From CAZWDL01 sp964632995 (GTDB taxonomy: Bacteria; Bacteroidota; Bacteroidia; Chitinophagales; Saprospiraceae): a DNA stretch of 64,000 bases. This document shows positions 14,246-22,458 of this stretch, in pieces. The DNA is taken from NCBI GenBank assembly GCA_964632995.1, contig CAZWDL010000004.1:1-64000 (forward strand), written 5' to 3'. Position 1 is the first letter of the stretch; every line of letters begins with the position of its first letter. A program made the translations under genes and the position numbers. The notes beneath the pieces were generated by a model, which worked only from the letters and a program-made list of their open reading frames with translations, was not told the DNA's origin and ran no database searches.

Positions 14246-15031
14246 ATGGAGAATCTGATCGAACTCTTTTCCCAACCCTCCACCTGGGCGGCGCTGGCGG
14301 CGCTTATTGCGATGGAAGTTGTGTTGGGGATCGATAACCTGGTTTTCATCTCTATTCTGACTAATAAGTTGCCCGAGGATCAGCGTCAGAGGGGCCGTCG
14401 TATGGGCATCGGTGGAGCCTTGATCCTGCGCCTGGCGCTGCTTGGAACAGTAGCCTATATCGTCCAGCTGACGAGTCCTGTTTTCGAACTCTTTGATCAC
14501 GCATTTTCCTGGCGCGACCTGATCCTGATTGCCGGGGGCCTCTTCCTCGTCTGGAAAGCGACCAAGGAGATTCACCACAATGTCGATCCGGAACCGGAAC
14601 CGGATATGTTTGAGCCCCAAAAGGCTAGCCTCAGCTTTGCCGCCGCCATCGGGCAAATCCTGGTACTGGACCTGGTATTCTCAATAGACAGTATCATTAC
14701 GGCAGTGGGCATGACGGAACATATCCCGATCATGGTAGTTGCCGTTATTACTGCTGTCTTAGCTATGCTATTGGCTGCCAAACCGCTTTCCGAGTTTATC
14801 AATCGCAATCCGACCATCGTCATGCTGGCCCTGGGCTTCTTGTTGCTGATCGGCACGACATTGATCGCCGAAGGATTTGGCGCCCACGTACCTAAAGGAT
14901 ACATTTATTCTGCTATGGCTTTTTCCGCTTTCATCGAGACGCTGAATATCTTTTCGCGTAAGTCACGAAAAAAGCGGTCGGAAACCGAAGCCGAGCCTGT
15001 TCCGCAGACAGAGAACAGAGAGGCGAAGTGA
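14246..15031 (+). CDS. TerC-family integral membrane transporter
   Basis: 261 residues with about seven transmembrane segments. The signature acidic motifs are present in MEVVLGIDNLVFISILT (residues about 24-40) and LDLVFSIDSIITAVGM (about 140-156), which place Asp residues in the membrane, as in TerC/YkoY proteins. Characterised relatives export Mn2+ (or Ca2+), some to metallate secreted proteins, so a metal-efflux role in the inner membrane is likely. The C-terminal tail is charged (RKSRKKRSETEAEP). It is flanked by secreted glycosidases but has its own 5' region. No yybP-ykoY riboswitch could be recognised upstream. Confidence 0.88.
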   Translation: MENLIELFSQPSTWAALAALIAMEVVLGIDNLVFISILTNKLPEDQRQRGRRMGIGGALILRLALLGTVAYIVQLTSPVFELFDHAFSWRDLILIAGGLFLVWKATKEIHHNVDPEPEPDMFEPQKASLSFAAAIGQILVLDLVFSIDSIITAVGMTEHIPIMVVAVITAVLAMLLAAKPLSEFINRNPTIVMLALGFLLLIGTTLIAEGFGAHVPKGYIYSAMAFSAFIETLNIFSRKSRKKRSETEAEPVPQTENREAK

Positions 15032-15110
15032 GGAGGATTTACTGTAAGGAAAAATAGAATACTCCCCGTCTTTCGGGAGAAAACCATTCTATCAAAAAAC
15101 ACATCCCACC

Positions 15111-16508
15111 ATGAAGATCCATTTGTTACTTTTTCCCGTAATGATATCCATCTTCATCGTATCCTGCCAAGGCAATCAATCCGCGGAAAATGCTGAAGAA
15201 GCGACGGCTCCGGCGGTCAACTACCTGGAAGAATCCGAAGAAGCCTTTGACGAGCGAATGGAGTGGTGGCGCGACGCCACCTTCGGCATGTTTATCCACT
15301 GGGGCCCTTACGCAGTGCCTGCGGGTGTATACAAAGGCGAGCGCATCGAAGGTATTGGCGAGTGGATCATGGACAGAGCGGATATTCCGGTGGAGGAATA
15401 CGAAAAATTCTCCCGGCGGTTCAACCCCACCGAATATGATGCCGATGAGTGGGTGCGCATCGCGAAGGATGCCGGTATGCGTTACATCATCATTACCTCC
15501 AAACACCACGACGGCTTCTGCCTCTGGGATTCCGAAGTTTCAGAATACGATGCAGTAGATTTCGCCGCTATCGGGAAGGACCTGCTGGCGGAGCTGAAGG
15601 CCGCATGTGACAAATACGGCGTCGAGCTGGGCTTTTACCACTCTATCATGGACTGGCATCATCCCGATGCGCAGGCGCCGCATTACCCGGACTACAATAC
15701 CCAGGATAAAAAGAATCCCAACTTCGACCAGTATGTCGAAAATTACCTCAAACCGCAGGTGCGCGAGCTGGTTATGAATTACGATCCCGCGGTGCTCTGG
15801 TTCGACGGCGAATGGATTCCCGAGTGGACCCACGAGCACGGTCTGGAGATGTACCAGTTCATCCGCAGCATGAAACCCGACATCATTATCAATAACCGGG
15901 TGGACAAAGGCCGCCAGGGCATGCAGGGAATGAACCGCGATGATCAGGCTTACGCCGGCGACTTCGGTACCCCCGAACAGGAGATTCTGGAGACCACCTC
16001 CACCTACGACTGGGAATCCTGCATGACGATGAACGACTCCTGGGGGTATAAAAAGTACGATGACAACTGGAAGTCGGCCGAAGTGCTGATTCACAACCTC
16101 ATCGATGTAGCGGCCAAAGGAGGTAACTACCTGCTGAATATAGGCCCCACCCCCGAAGGCCTCATTCCGGAACCCAGCGTGGAACGTCTGGCCGCTATGG
16201 GTGACTGGCTGGACACTAACGGAGAGGCCATTTTCGCTACCGAGCGTATGCAGCCCTTTAAAGAAGGGGAGGCGGTGTATTTCACGGTAAGCAAAGACGG
16301 CGAATTTATTTATGCTATGCTGTCGGAATGGCCGGGCGAAACCGTCCGGCTGCAGCAGGTGCAGCCCGCTGAGGGCAGCACGATCCGGCTTTTGGGTTAT
16401 GACGGCGATCTCAGCTGGCGCACGGATGCGGATGCGGTGGTCATCGACCTGCCGGCGGAAGCTCAGGAGCTGTCCGAATACGCCTGGGTCCTGAAAATGA
16501 AGAGATAA
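15111..16508 (+). CDS. GH29 alpha-L-fucosidase lipoprotein
   Basis: 465 residues. The signal peptide ends IFIVSCQG (lipobox Cys about 19). The TIM-barrel domain starts at EWWRDATFGMFIHWGPYAVPAG, followed by GMRYIIITSKHHDGFCLWDS and GFYHSIMDWHHPD, all highly characteristic of GH29. The nucleophile is Asp232 in VLWFDGEW. A beta-sandwich C-terminal domain follows. It would release alpha-L-fucose outside the inner membrane. The stop codon is the left edge of a 33-base palindrome (16508-16540), and deoC follows. Confidence 0.94.
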   Translation: MKIHLLLFPVMISIFIVSCQGNQSAENAEEATAPAVNYLEESEEAFDERMEWWRDATFGMFIHWGPYAVPAGVYKGERIEGIGEWIMDRADIPVEEYEKFSRRFNPTEYDADEWVRIAKDAGMRYIIITSKHHDGFCLWDSEVSEYDAVDFAAIGKDLLAELKAACDKYGVELGFYHSIMDWHHPDAQAPHYPDYNTQDKKNPNFDQYVENYLKPQVRELVMNYDPAVLWFDGEWIPEWTHEHGLEMYQFIRSMKPDIIINNRVDKGRQGMQGMNRDDQAYAGDFGTPEQEILETTSTYDWESCMTMNDSWGYKKYDDNWKSAEVLIHNLIDVAAKGGNYLLNIGPTPEGLIPEPSVERLAAMGDWLDTNGEAIFATERMQPFKEGEAVYFTVSKDGEFIYAMLSEWPGETVRLQQVQPAEGSTIRLLGYDGDLSWRTDADAVVIDLPAEAQELSEYAWVLKMKR

Positions 16509-16540
16509 CGTTTACGAAACCTCCGAGGTTTCGTAAACGT
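16508..16540. repeat. 33-base palindrome of the ACGTTTACGAAACCTC family (minimal form)
   Basis: ACGTTTACGAAACCTC (16508-16523), one C, then its exact reverse complement GAGGTTTCGTAAACGT (16525-16540). It begins in the fucosidase stop codon. The same 16-base ends, with a 207-base interior, bound the fold-back element at 63514-63752, also starting just after a stop codon. It could serve as a transcription terminator, but there is no T-run. Confidence 0.85.
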
Positions 16541-16572
16541 ACGCACCAAGAAATATTAACCAATAATATAAC

Positions 16573-17283
16573 ATGAACAAAGTCAAAGAAATCGCCAAAA
16601 TGATCGACCACTCCCTGCTTCACCCGACTATGACCGATGAGGAGCTGCGGGAAGGGTGTCGACTGGCGCGGAAGTACGATGCTGCTTCGGTATGCATCAA
16701 ACCTTATGCCGTTGGAATGGCCAGAGAGGAACTGGAAGGTTCCGACGTGCTGGTCGGCACCGTCATAGGATTTCCTCACGGTAACAGCACGACCAATATC
16801 AAAGTGGTGGAAACCGCCAACGCCATCCGCGACGGCGCCACCGAAATCGATATGGTCGTCAACATCGGTAAGGTGCTGAGCCAGGATTACGACTACGTAC
16901 GCGACGAAATTGCCGATATTCTGGATGCCTGCCGGGGCTTCGATACCGCCCTTAAAGTGATTTTTGAAAACGACTTCCTGCCCGAAGACCATTACAAGAT
17001 CAAGCTCTGTAAAATCTGCAGCGAGCTGAAAGTCGATTTCGTAAAAACCTCCACCGGCTACGGTATGGTAAAAGGCCCTGACGGGAAATACAGCTATAAA
17101 GGGGCCACCGAGCACGACCTGAAACTCATGCGCGAGCACTGCCCGCAGGAAGTGCAGGTCAAAGCCGCCGGCGGCGTGCGAACGCTCGATGACGTGCTGC
17201 GCGTACAGGCGCTGGGTGTTACCCGCATCGGGGCCACCGCAACGCAGGCGATTGTGGAGGCGGCGAAGGAAAGATTTGGGTGA
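16573..17283 (+). CDS. deoC: Deoxyribose-phosphate aldolase
   Basis: 236 residues, typical DeoC length. It catalyses 2-deoxyribose-5-phosphate = glyceraldehyde-3-phosphate + acetaldehyde in the cytoplasm. Key sequences: MIDHSLLHPTMTDEEL, CIKPYAV, GTVIGFPHG, EIDMVVNIG, the Schiff-base Lys158 in DFVKTSTGYG, and VKAAGGVR with the proton-relay Lys. All catalytic residues are in place. It starts 64 bases after the fucosidase and is followed by sugar dehydrogenase and isomerase genes, which suggests it feeds on a deoxy-sugar or shares a catabolic operon with them. Confidence 0.95.
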   Translation: MNKVKEIAKMIDHSLLHPTMTDEELREGCRLARKYDAASVCIKPYAVGMAREELEGSDVLVGTVIGFPHGNSTTNIKVVETANAIRDGATEIDMVVNIGKVLSQDYDYVRDEIADILDACRGFDTALKVIFENDFLPEDHYKIKLCKICSELKVDFVKTSTGYGMVKGPDGKYSYKGATEHDLKLMREHCPQEVQVKAAGGVRTLDDVLRVQALGVTRIGATATQAIVEAAKERFG

Positions 17284-17370
17284 AAAGCGGGGCAAGTCAG
17301 GAGGGAAGTCATAAGAAGTCATGAAGAGCCGGGGAAAGTTCTGGCAAATCAGAAGGTGAAAAGAACGGTC

Positions 17371-17498
17371 CTTTTCGCCGACCGCAGGGAGGCGAACATC
17401 CCCCTTTGTCGAGCGAAGCGAGACAAACATCCTTCCCTTTCCGAGCGATAGCGAGAAAACCTCCTTTTTCACCAACTGCAAGAAGGCAACATCCCCCT
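17371..17498. repeat. Four diverged 32-base tandem repeats, each with a small dyad
   Basis: Units at 17371, 17403, 17435 and 17467 are each exactly 32 bases: a pyrimidine-rich start (CCTTT), a hairpin core (GTCGAGCGAAGCGAGAC in unit 2; CCGAGCGATAGCGAG in unit 3; CGCCGACCGCAGGGAGGCG in unit 1), then AAACATCC or a variant. Units 2 and 3 are most alike; unit 4 has lost most of the dyad. There are no spacers, so it is not CRISPR. It ends 45 bases before the dehydrogenase start at 17544. Confidence 0.7.
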
Positions 17499-17543
17499 CT
17501 CGTTAAAGAACAACATTTACATCATCAACCCAAAACGTTAAGC

Positions 17544-18683
17544 ATGTACAACATCAAGACAGCCGTAGCCGGAGCCGGCTTTATTGGACCGGTGCACGTC
17601 GAAGCGCTGAAGCGCCTGGGCGTAACGGTGACCGGCGTCGTAGGCGCCGACCACGAAGAGTCCAAACAGGCAAAAGACCGCCTGAATTTACCCAAAGATT
17701 ACGCCAGCTTTGCCGCTATGTTAAATGACGATTCGGTAGACGTGGTGCACCTGGCCGTACCCAATTACCTGCACTTCAAAATGGCTAAGCGGGCCCTGCA
17801 GGCCGGCAAGCACGTGATGTGTGAAAAACCGCTGGCGATGGATAGTGAAGAGACGACCGAACTCGTCGAGCTGGCCGAAAAATCAGGTCTCCATGCCGGT
17901 GTCTGTTACAACATCCGCTTCTATCCGCTCAACCTGGAAGCCCGCGACCGCATTGCCAAAGACGAAATTGGGACTATCCACTCCGTGATGGGCAGCTACG
18001 TGCAGGACTGGTTGCTGTACGATACCGACTACAACTGGCGGGTTCTGGCCGATCAGGGGGGCGCCCTGAGAGCCATCGCCGATATCGGCACCCACTGGAT
18101 GGACCTGATTATCTCCGTTACCGGACTGGAAGTAGAATCGGTATTCGCCGATCTGAAAACGGTGCACAAAACCCGCCGCCGTCCGAAGGGAGAGGTGGAA
18201 ACCTTTAGCGGCAAGCAACAGCAACAGCAGGAGCTGGAAACTATCGATATCGATACGGAAGATGCCGGCGCCGTGATGTTCCGCTTTCGGGGCGGCGGCC
18301 ACGGCGTACTGTGGGTCTCCCAGATGACTGCCGGGCGCAAGAACTGCCTGCGCTACGAAATCGCCGGCGCCAAACAAGCCCTGGCCTGGAACAGCGAATC
18401 GCCTAACGAACTCTGGATCGGCCGCCGCGATGCAGCTAACGGTTCCCTGCTGCGCGATCCGGGCCTGCTCGGCGATTTCGCCCGGCCCTATGCCCCCTAT
18501 CCGGGCGGTCACAATATGGGCTTCCCCGACACCTTCGTGCAGTGCTTTCATGCCTTCTACGATCGCATCTCCGGAAAAACGGACGGCGCGCCTTACCCGA
18601 CCTTTGAGGAAGGACATAAAGAGGTGCTGCTCTGCGAGGCGATCCTGAAGAGTCATCAGGAGGAGAAATGGGTCAAACTCTAA
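17544..18683 (+). CDS. Gfo/Idh/MocA family sugar oxidoreductase
   Basis: 379 residues from ATG 17544 (MYNIKTAVAGAGFIGPVHVEAL). The in-frame upstream extension is encoded by the tandem repeat and is rejected. The N-terminal Rossmann motif is GAGFIG; EKPLAMD (around residue 93) is the hallmark containing the catalytic Lys of this family; and the C-terminal half has the GGALRAIADIGTHWMDL region with the active-site Asp/His. It would oxidise a sugar or polyol with NAD(P)+. It sits 27 bases before a TIM-barrel isomerase, a common pairing in inositol-like and 3-keto-sugar pathways. A glutamine-rich stretch (KQQQQQELE) lies near residue 226. Confidence 0.92.
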   Translation: MYNIKTAVAGAGFIGPVHVEALKRLGVTVTGVVGADHEESKQAKDRLNLPKDYASFAAMLNDDSVDVVHLAVPNYLHFKMAKRALQAGKHVMCEKPLAMDSEETTELVELAEKSGLHAGVCYNIRFYPLNLEARDRIAKDEIGTIHSVMGSYVQDWLLYDTDYNWRVLADQGGALRAIADIGTHWMDLIISVTGLEVESVFADLKTVHKTRRRPKGEVETFSGKQQQQQELETIDIDTEDAGAVMFRFRGGGHGVLWVSQMTAGRKNCLRYEIAGAKQALAWNSESPNELWIGRRDAANGSLLRDPGLLGDFARPYAPYPGGHNMGFPDTFVQCFHAFYDRISGKTDGAPYPTFEEGHKEVLLCEAILKSHQEEKWVKL

Positions 18684-18710
18684 ATACTAAACACAAACAC
18701 TTCCATCACT

Positions 18711-19631
18711 ATGAAACTCGGTTTTGTCACCGCCATCTTACCCGATCTGTCCCTGAAAGAAGTTCTGGAATTCGCCGCCGAGACCGGCTACGACTGCGTA
18801 GAGGTCATGTGCTGGCCTATAGGCAAAGCGGAACGCCGCTACGCTGGGGTTACGCATATCGACGTGACGGATTTTAATGAACAAAAAGCAAAAGAAGTTA
18901 ATGAGCTGCTCTCGGCTACGGGCGTGAGCATCAGCGGCCTGGGATACTATCCCAACCCGTTGACCCCCGACAAGGAGGAGGCCAAAGTTTACGCCGAACA
19001 TATTAAAAAGGTCATCCGCGCTGCCGCTCTGCTGAGCGTTAATCAGATGAACAGCTTTATCGGTCGCGACTGGCGCAAATCGGTTGAAGACAACTGGCCC
19101 CGTTTTGTCGATACCTGGACGCCGATCATCCGCTACGCCGAAGATCAGGGCGTGCGCGTCGGCATTGAAAACTGCCCGATGGCCTTTACCGCCGACGAAT
19201 GGCCGGGCGGGAAAAACCTGGCCACCACGCCCAAAATATGGCGCCGCATGTTCGAGGCCATCCCCAGCGATCACTTCGGCCTCAATTACGACCCCTCCCA
19301 TATGATCTGGCAGATGATGGACTACCTGCAGCCCATGCGGGATTTTAAAGACAAGATTTTCCACGCCCATGCCAAGGACGTGCGTCTGGACCGCCATCGC
19401 CTCAACGAGGTCGGCATCATGGCGCATCCCCTTGAATTCCACTCGCCCAAGCTGCCCGGCCTGGGAGAAGTCGACTGGGGCAAATTCGTCTCCGTTTTGG
19501 GGGACAGCGGCTACCGGGGCCCCATCTGCGTGGAAGTTGAAGACCGCGCTTACGAGGATACGATCGAAGACCGGAAAGCTTCGCTGCGGCAGAGCCATGA
19601 CTATCTGCGGCAGTTTATACCGAAGCGGTAG
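18711..19631 (+). CDS. Sugar phosphate isomerase/epimerase-like TIM barrel protein
   Basis: 306 residues of the xylose-isomerase-like (AP-endonuclease 2) TIM-barrel superfamily. Visible landmarks: EFAAETGYDCVEVMCWP at strand 2, GVRVGIENCPMAF with the metal-ligand Glu, FGLNYDPSHMIWQMMD (Asp/His ligands), IFHAHAKDVRLDRHRL (His) and GPICVEVEDRAYEDT (final Glu). Such proteins isomerise or epimerise sugars or keto-polyols with a divalent metal. It follows the Gfo/Idh/MocA gene closely and is probably co-transcribed, so the product of that dehydrogenase is the likely substrate. Confidence 0.9.
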   Translation: MKLGFVTAILPDLSLKEVLEFAAETGYDCVEVMCWPIGKAERRYAGVTHIDVTDFNEQKAKEVNELLSATGVSISGLGYYPNPLTPDKEEAKVYAEHIKKVIRAAALLSVNQMNSFIGRDWRKSVEDNWPRFVDTWTPIIRYAEDQGVRVGIENCPMAFTADEWPGGKNLATTPKIWRRMFEAIPSDHFGLNYDPSHMIWQMMDYLQPMRDFKDKIFHAHAKDVRLDRHRLNEVGIMAHPLEFHSPKLPGLGEVDWGKFVSVLGDSGYRGPICVEVEDRAYEDTIEDRKASLRQSHDYLRQFIPKR

Positions 19632-19816
19632 CTTCTCGCTGTTAGCTGTTCGAAGCGGCGCAAAGCACGCCGGGGTTATGCCAACGACATGCCGAGGTAG
19701 CCTGCGAACAGCGAAGAGCCAAACGATTGGCGCCTACCCTCTGTCAGGTACTGGAGAAACACGCCGCCGGGCCGGATGCCAACTGCCGGCTGCCCAATAT
19801 TCCCCCTCGCCGTTCG

Positions 19817-19848
19817 TTTTAAAAAAGTGTTGCTTTATTTTATCTTCG
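19817..19848 (+). promoter_or_regulatory. Candidate Bacteroidota-type promoter
   Basis: TATCTTCG (19841-19848) resembles the -7 element TAnnTTTG, and TTTT (19817-19820) lies 20 bases upstream, where the -33 TTTG box is expected. It would start transcription about 8 bases before the ATG of the DUF6794 gene (19863). The preceding gap 19632-19862 also contains an inverted repeat of CTTCTCGCTGTTAGCTGTTCG type (19634-19724). Confidence 0.35.
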
Positions 19849-19862
19849 CCAAAAAAGACGAG

Positions 19863-20426
19863 ATGTTGAGATATTGGAAATCCTTTCTTTTGCTGCCTTT
19901 GCTCTCCTGGCAGGTCAATACCATTTTCGCGCAAAGCGCTAGCGCTTACGATATCCCCTGTGATGAATTAGAAGACCATCCGGCCTTCCGGGAATCCGAT
20001 AGCCTGCCGATGGAAGTACCCGAAGAAGAAGTGCCGGCCACACTTTCGGAGGCGCTTTCCAAACTTGATGAGGTACTCAATCCCTATCAGCAGCGCTATA
20101 TCGCTTGTCTTCCGCCGGATGAAGTACGGGAAACCCTTCATCACGGCTTTGGCACCTGGGTGCGGAATGTTTGGAGTTTATGGGATGCCTCCCCCTTGCG
20201 GTTTCACTTTATCAAGCGTGGCGTCCTGCATCCGGATGATATGTCGAGCATTGTGCTTGTCTCTTACTATCGAAAGCTCACGGGCGCCCCGCTCAACGTA
20301 GAACAGCAAATCGACTATTTCTATAAGTACTGGAAGGCAAAAGGGGTTAATATTGACTCGATGTTGCTTTCGGCACAGCAGAATATAGAGCTGATCGAGC
20401 AGCAGCAGGACAAGGCAGGACAATAG
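19863..20426 (+). CDS. DUF6794 domain protein, exported
   Basis: 187 residues from ATG 19863 (MLRYWKSFLLLPLLSWQVNTIFAQ, a signal peptide); the longer in-frame extension has no signal and is rejected. Residues about 75-140 read CLPPDEVRETLHHGFGTWVRNVWSLWDASPLRFHF and HPDDMSSIVLVSYYRKLTG, matching the DUF6794 pattern (H-F-G-x-W-x-R-N-x-W, H-P-D-D-M-S). The function of the family is unknown. It lies between a sugar isomerase and an esterase lipoprotein, 36 bases before the latter. Confidence 0.75.
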   Translation: MLRYWKSFLLLPLLSWQVNTIFAQSASAYDIPCDELEDHPAFRESDSLPMEVPEEEVPATLSEALSKLDEVLNPYQQRYIACLPPDEVRETLHHGFGTWVRNVWSLWDASPLRFHFIKRGVLHPDDMSSIVLVSYYRKLTGAPLNVEQQIDYFYKYWKAKGVNIDSMLLSAQQNIELIEQQQDKAGQ

Positions 20427-20462
20427 AGGAGCGTGTAAAGCTGATCAAATATACCCCGGGTT

Positions 20463-21362
20463 ATGCGAAATTCCTTTTTCTTTTCACTGCTTGTACTATT
20501 CCTTTTTCTCTCCTGCAGTCGCCAACCCTTATCGCTGATTCAAAAAACGGACGAGAAAGGGATGGTTTTCAAAGAAGTCAATTATAAGGAAATTGATTCT
20601 GTACTTCTTACGCTTCGTCTTTATTATCCGCCGTCTGCTGAAAAAGATGAACCCTATCCGGCTATTATTTTTTTCTTTGGTGGGGGCTGGCGCGGTGGAG
20701 CTATCACCCAGTTTACTCCTCAGGCGCGCCACTTCGCCCGCCGGGGCATGGTTGCCGTACTTGCCGATTACCGGGTAGAAAGCCGCCACGGAACGACTCC
20801 CTTCGACGCAGTAAGGGATGCCAGGTCGGCCATCCGTTTTTTGCGGCAGCACGCCGCACCACTGGGTATTGATCCAGACCGGATAGCAGGCAGCGGAGGA
20901 TCGGCAGGCGGTCACCTGGCGGCCGCCGCCGCCACTATTGAAAGTGAGGTTGAACCCGGGGAATCCAGGAAAATCTCTCCACGTCCAAATGCGCTCGTAT
21001 TGTTCAACCCGGTAATTGATAATGGCCCGGAAGGTTACGGTTACGAGCGGGTGGGAGGGGAGGCTCGCTTTCGCGAAATTTCACCCCTGCACAATATTCG
21101 TCCAGGCACACCCCCGACGATTATTTTTCTCGGAACGGAAGATTCCCTTATTCCGGTTAAAACGGCAGAATCCTATTGTCAAAAGATGAAATTGGTGGGC
21201 AGCCGCTGTGAGCTTAAATTGTACGAGGGTCGGGGACACGGTTTTTTCAATCGCAACCGTAGCCCGGAGCACTACCGTCAAACGCTGGATGCCACCGACC
21301 GCTTCCTGGTGAGTCTTGGTTACCTTCCGGTTAAGAGTAGTTCGAGGCAAAGAGATCAATGA
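20463..21362 (+). CDS. Alpha/beta-hydrolase (esterase/acetylesterase) lipoprotein
   Basis: 299 residues. The lipoprotein signal ends LFLFLSCSR. The hydrolase core shows the oxyanion-hole segment IIFFFGGGWRGG, the nucleophile elbow GSGGSAGGHLA (Ser within G-x-S-x-G), the acid in IIFLGTEDSLIPV and the catalytic His in YEGRGHGFFNR. This is the layout of the hormone-sensitive-lipase/BD-FAE-like esterases that remove acetyl or other acyl groups from carbohydrates. It would be lipid-anchored outside the inner membrane and fits the glycan-degrading context; the substrate is inferred. Confidence 0.88.
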   Translation: MRNSFFFSLLVLFLFLSCSRQPLSLIQKTDEKGMVFKEVNYKEIDSVLLTLRLYYPPSAEKDEPYPAIIFFFGGGWRGGAITQFTPQARHFARRGMVAVLADYRVESRHGTTPFDAVRDARSAIRFLRQHAAPLGIDPDRIAGSGGSAGGHLAAAAATIESEVEPGESRKISPRPNALVLFNPVIDNGPEGYGYERVGGEARFREISPLHNIRPGTPPTIIFLGTEDSLIPVKTAESYCQKMKLVGSRCELKLYEGRGHGFFNRNRSPEHYRQTLDATDRFLVSLGYLPVKSSSRQRDQ

Positions 21363-21545
21363 GCTTAGCCGGCGGGTAGAGCTGATTCCCAGGACAGGCA
21401 CTGTATACAGTGGTGTTCGGGATGTTAAAAAAACAACAGTCTATTCCTAAAACCTTTTTCGATTTGCGCTCAAACTTCCCTTTTACAGGAATTTTTCCTA
21501 TCCGTTTGTTATCTTGCCGTCCGACAAAACAAAATTGCGGAAAGG

Positions 21546-22328
21546 ATGCTGTCGGGCAAATGCATAGTGATTATCGGAGGCACGAGCGGAATCGGCCTGT
21601 CGGCTGCGAAGGCTTTTATCGGAGAGGGCGCCCGGGTGCTGAGCGTTGGTCCTGATGCGGAAGGGTGTCGCCGGGCTGAAAAAATACTCGGCGCGCAGGC
21701 AAGTGTCTTGCAAGGAGATGCCCGCGAGGAGCAAACGGCGGAAGCAGCGGTTGATCGCTGCGCAGCGCAATTTGGAACCGTCGACGCACTTTATCACATC
21801 GCCGGCGGCAGCGGCCGCAAATGGGGCGACGGCCCCCTGCACGAATGCACCCTGGATGGCTGGAATAAAACGCTGGAACTCAACCTGAGCTCCCTTATGC
21901 TGTCGAATCGCGCGGTGATCCGCTACTGGCGGCAGGCAGAACGCGGCGGCGCTATACTCAATCTCGGGTCGGTATTGGGCTTTTCTCCTTCCTCCCGTTT
22001 TTTTTCTACACACGCTTATGCGACGGCAAAGTCGGCGATCATCGGTTTTTCAAAATCGATTGCCGCCTATTACGCGCCGGACAATATCCGCGTCAATGTA
22101 CTGGCGCCGGCGCTGACCGATACACCTATGGCCCGGCGGGCAATGGAAGACCCCGAAATCGTAGCTTTTGGAAGCCGTAAGCAGCCGCTGGACGGCGGAC
22201 GTATCGGCACGCCCGCGGACCTGGACGGCGCCGCCTGTTTTCTACTTAGCGATCAGGCCTGCTTCGTCACCGCGCAGGTGCTGGCCGTTGACGGCGGCTG
22301 GTCCGTAAGCGAGGGAATAGAACGCTAA
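21546..22328 (+). CDS. Short-chain dehydrogenase/reductase
   Basis: 260 residues, classical SDR size. The cofactor motif is GGTSGIG (residues about 12-18). HIAGGSG stands at the NAG-equivalent position, Ser142 lies in LNLGSVLG, and the catalytic Tyr158 and Lys162 are in YATAK. The C-terminal NVLAPALTDTPMARR and FVTAQVLAVDGGWS are typical. The Ser-Tyr spacing (16) is slightly longer than usual. It is a cytoplasmic NAD(P)-dependent oxidoreductase whose substrate is not readable; neighbours suggest a sugar or derivative. Confidence 0.9.
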   Translation: MLSGKCIVIIGGTSGIGLSAAKAFIGEGARVLSVGPDAEGCRRAEKILGAQASVLQGDAREEQTAEAAVDRCAAQFGTVDALYHIAGGSGRKWGDGPLHECTLDGWNKTLELNLSSLMLSNRAVIRYWRQAERGGAILNLGSVLGFSPSSRFFSTHAYATAKSAIIGFSKSIAAYYAPDNIRVNVLAPALTDTPMARRAMEDPEIVAFGSRKQPLDGGRIGTPADLDGAACFLLSDQACFVTAQVLAVDGGWSVSEGIER

Positions 22329-22458
22329 AATGATCTTCTGATTCCGGGCGATAATTTATTGAGACGGCGCATAAGTTTGCCCACAGCAGTGGTGTTTTAG
22401 GAAGGGTTAAGTTTCGCTGGTATCAATTTTTTAAAACTAAAATCAATCCCATCTATTC

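Noticed and set aside
17371..17498. CRISPR array
   Set aside because: The 32-base units are contiguous with no spacers and diverge strongly; there are no cas genes in the window.
17406..17543. Upstream start for the Gfo/Idh/MocA gene
   Set aside because: The extra residues are encoded by the 32-base tandem repeat and lie before the Rossmann start.
20448..20466. CCCGGGTTATG resembling the end of the CCCGGATTAT fold-back family
   Set aside because: No inverted partner or homologous interior nearby; likely chance.
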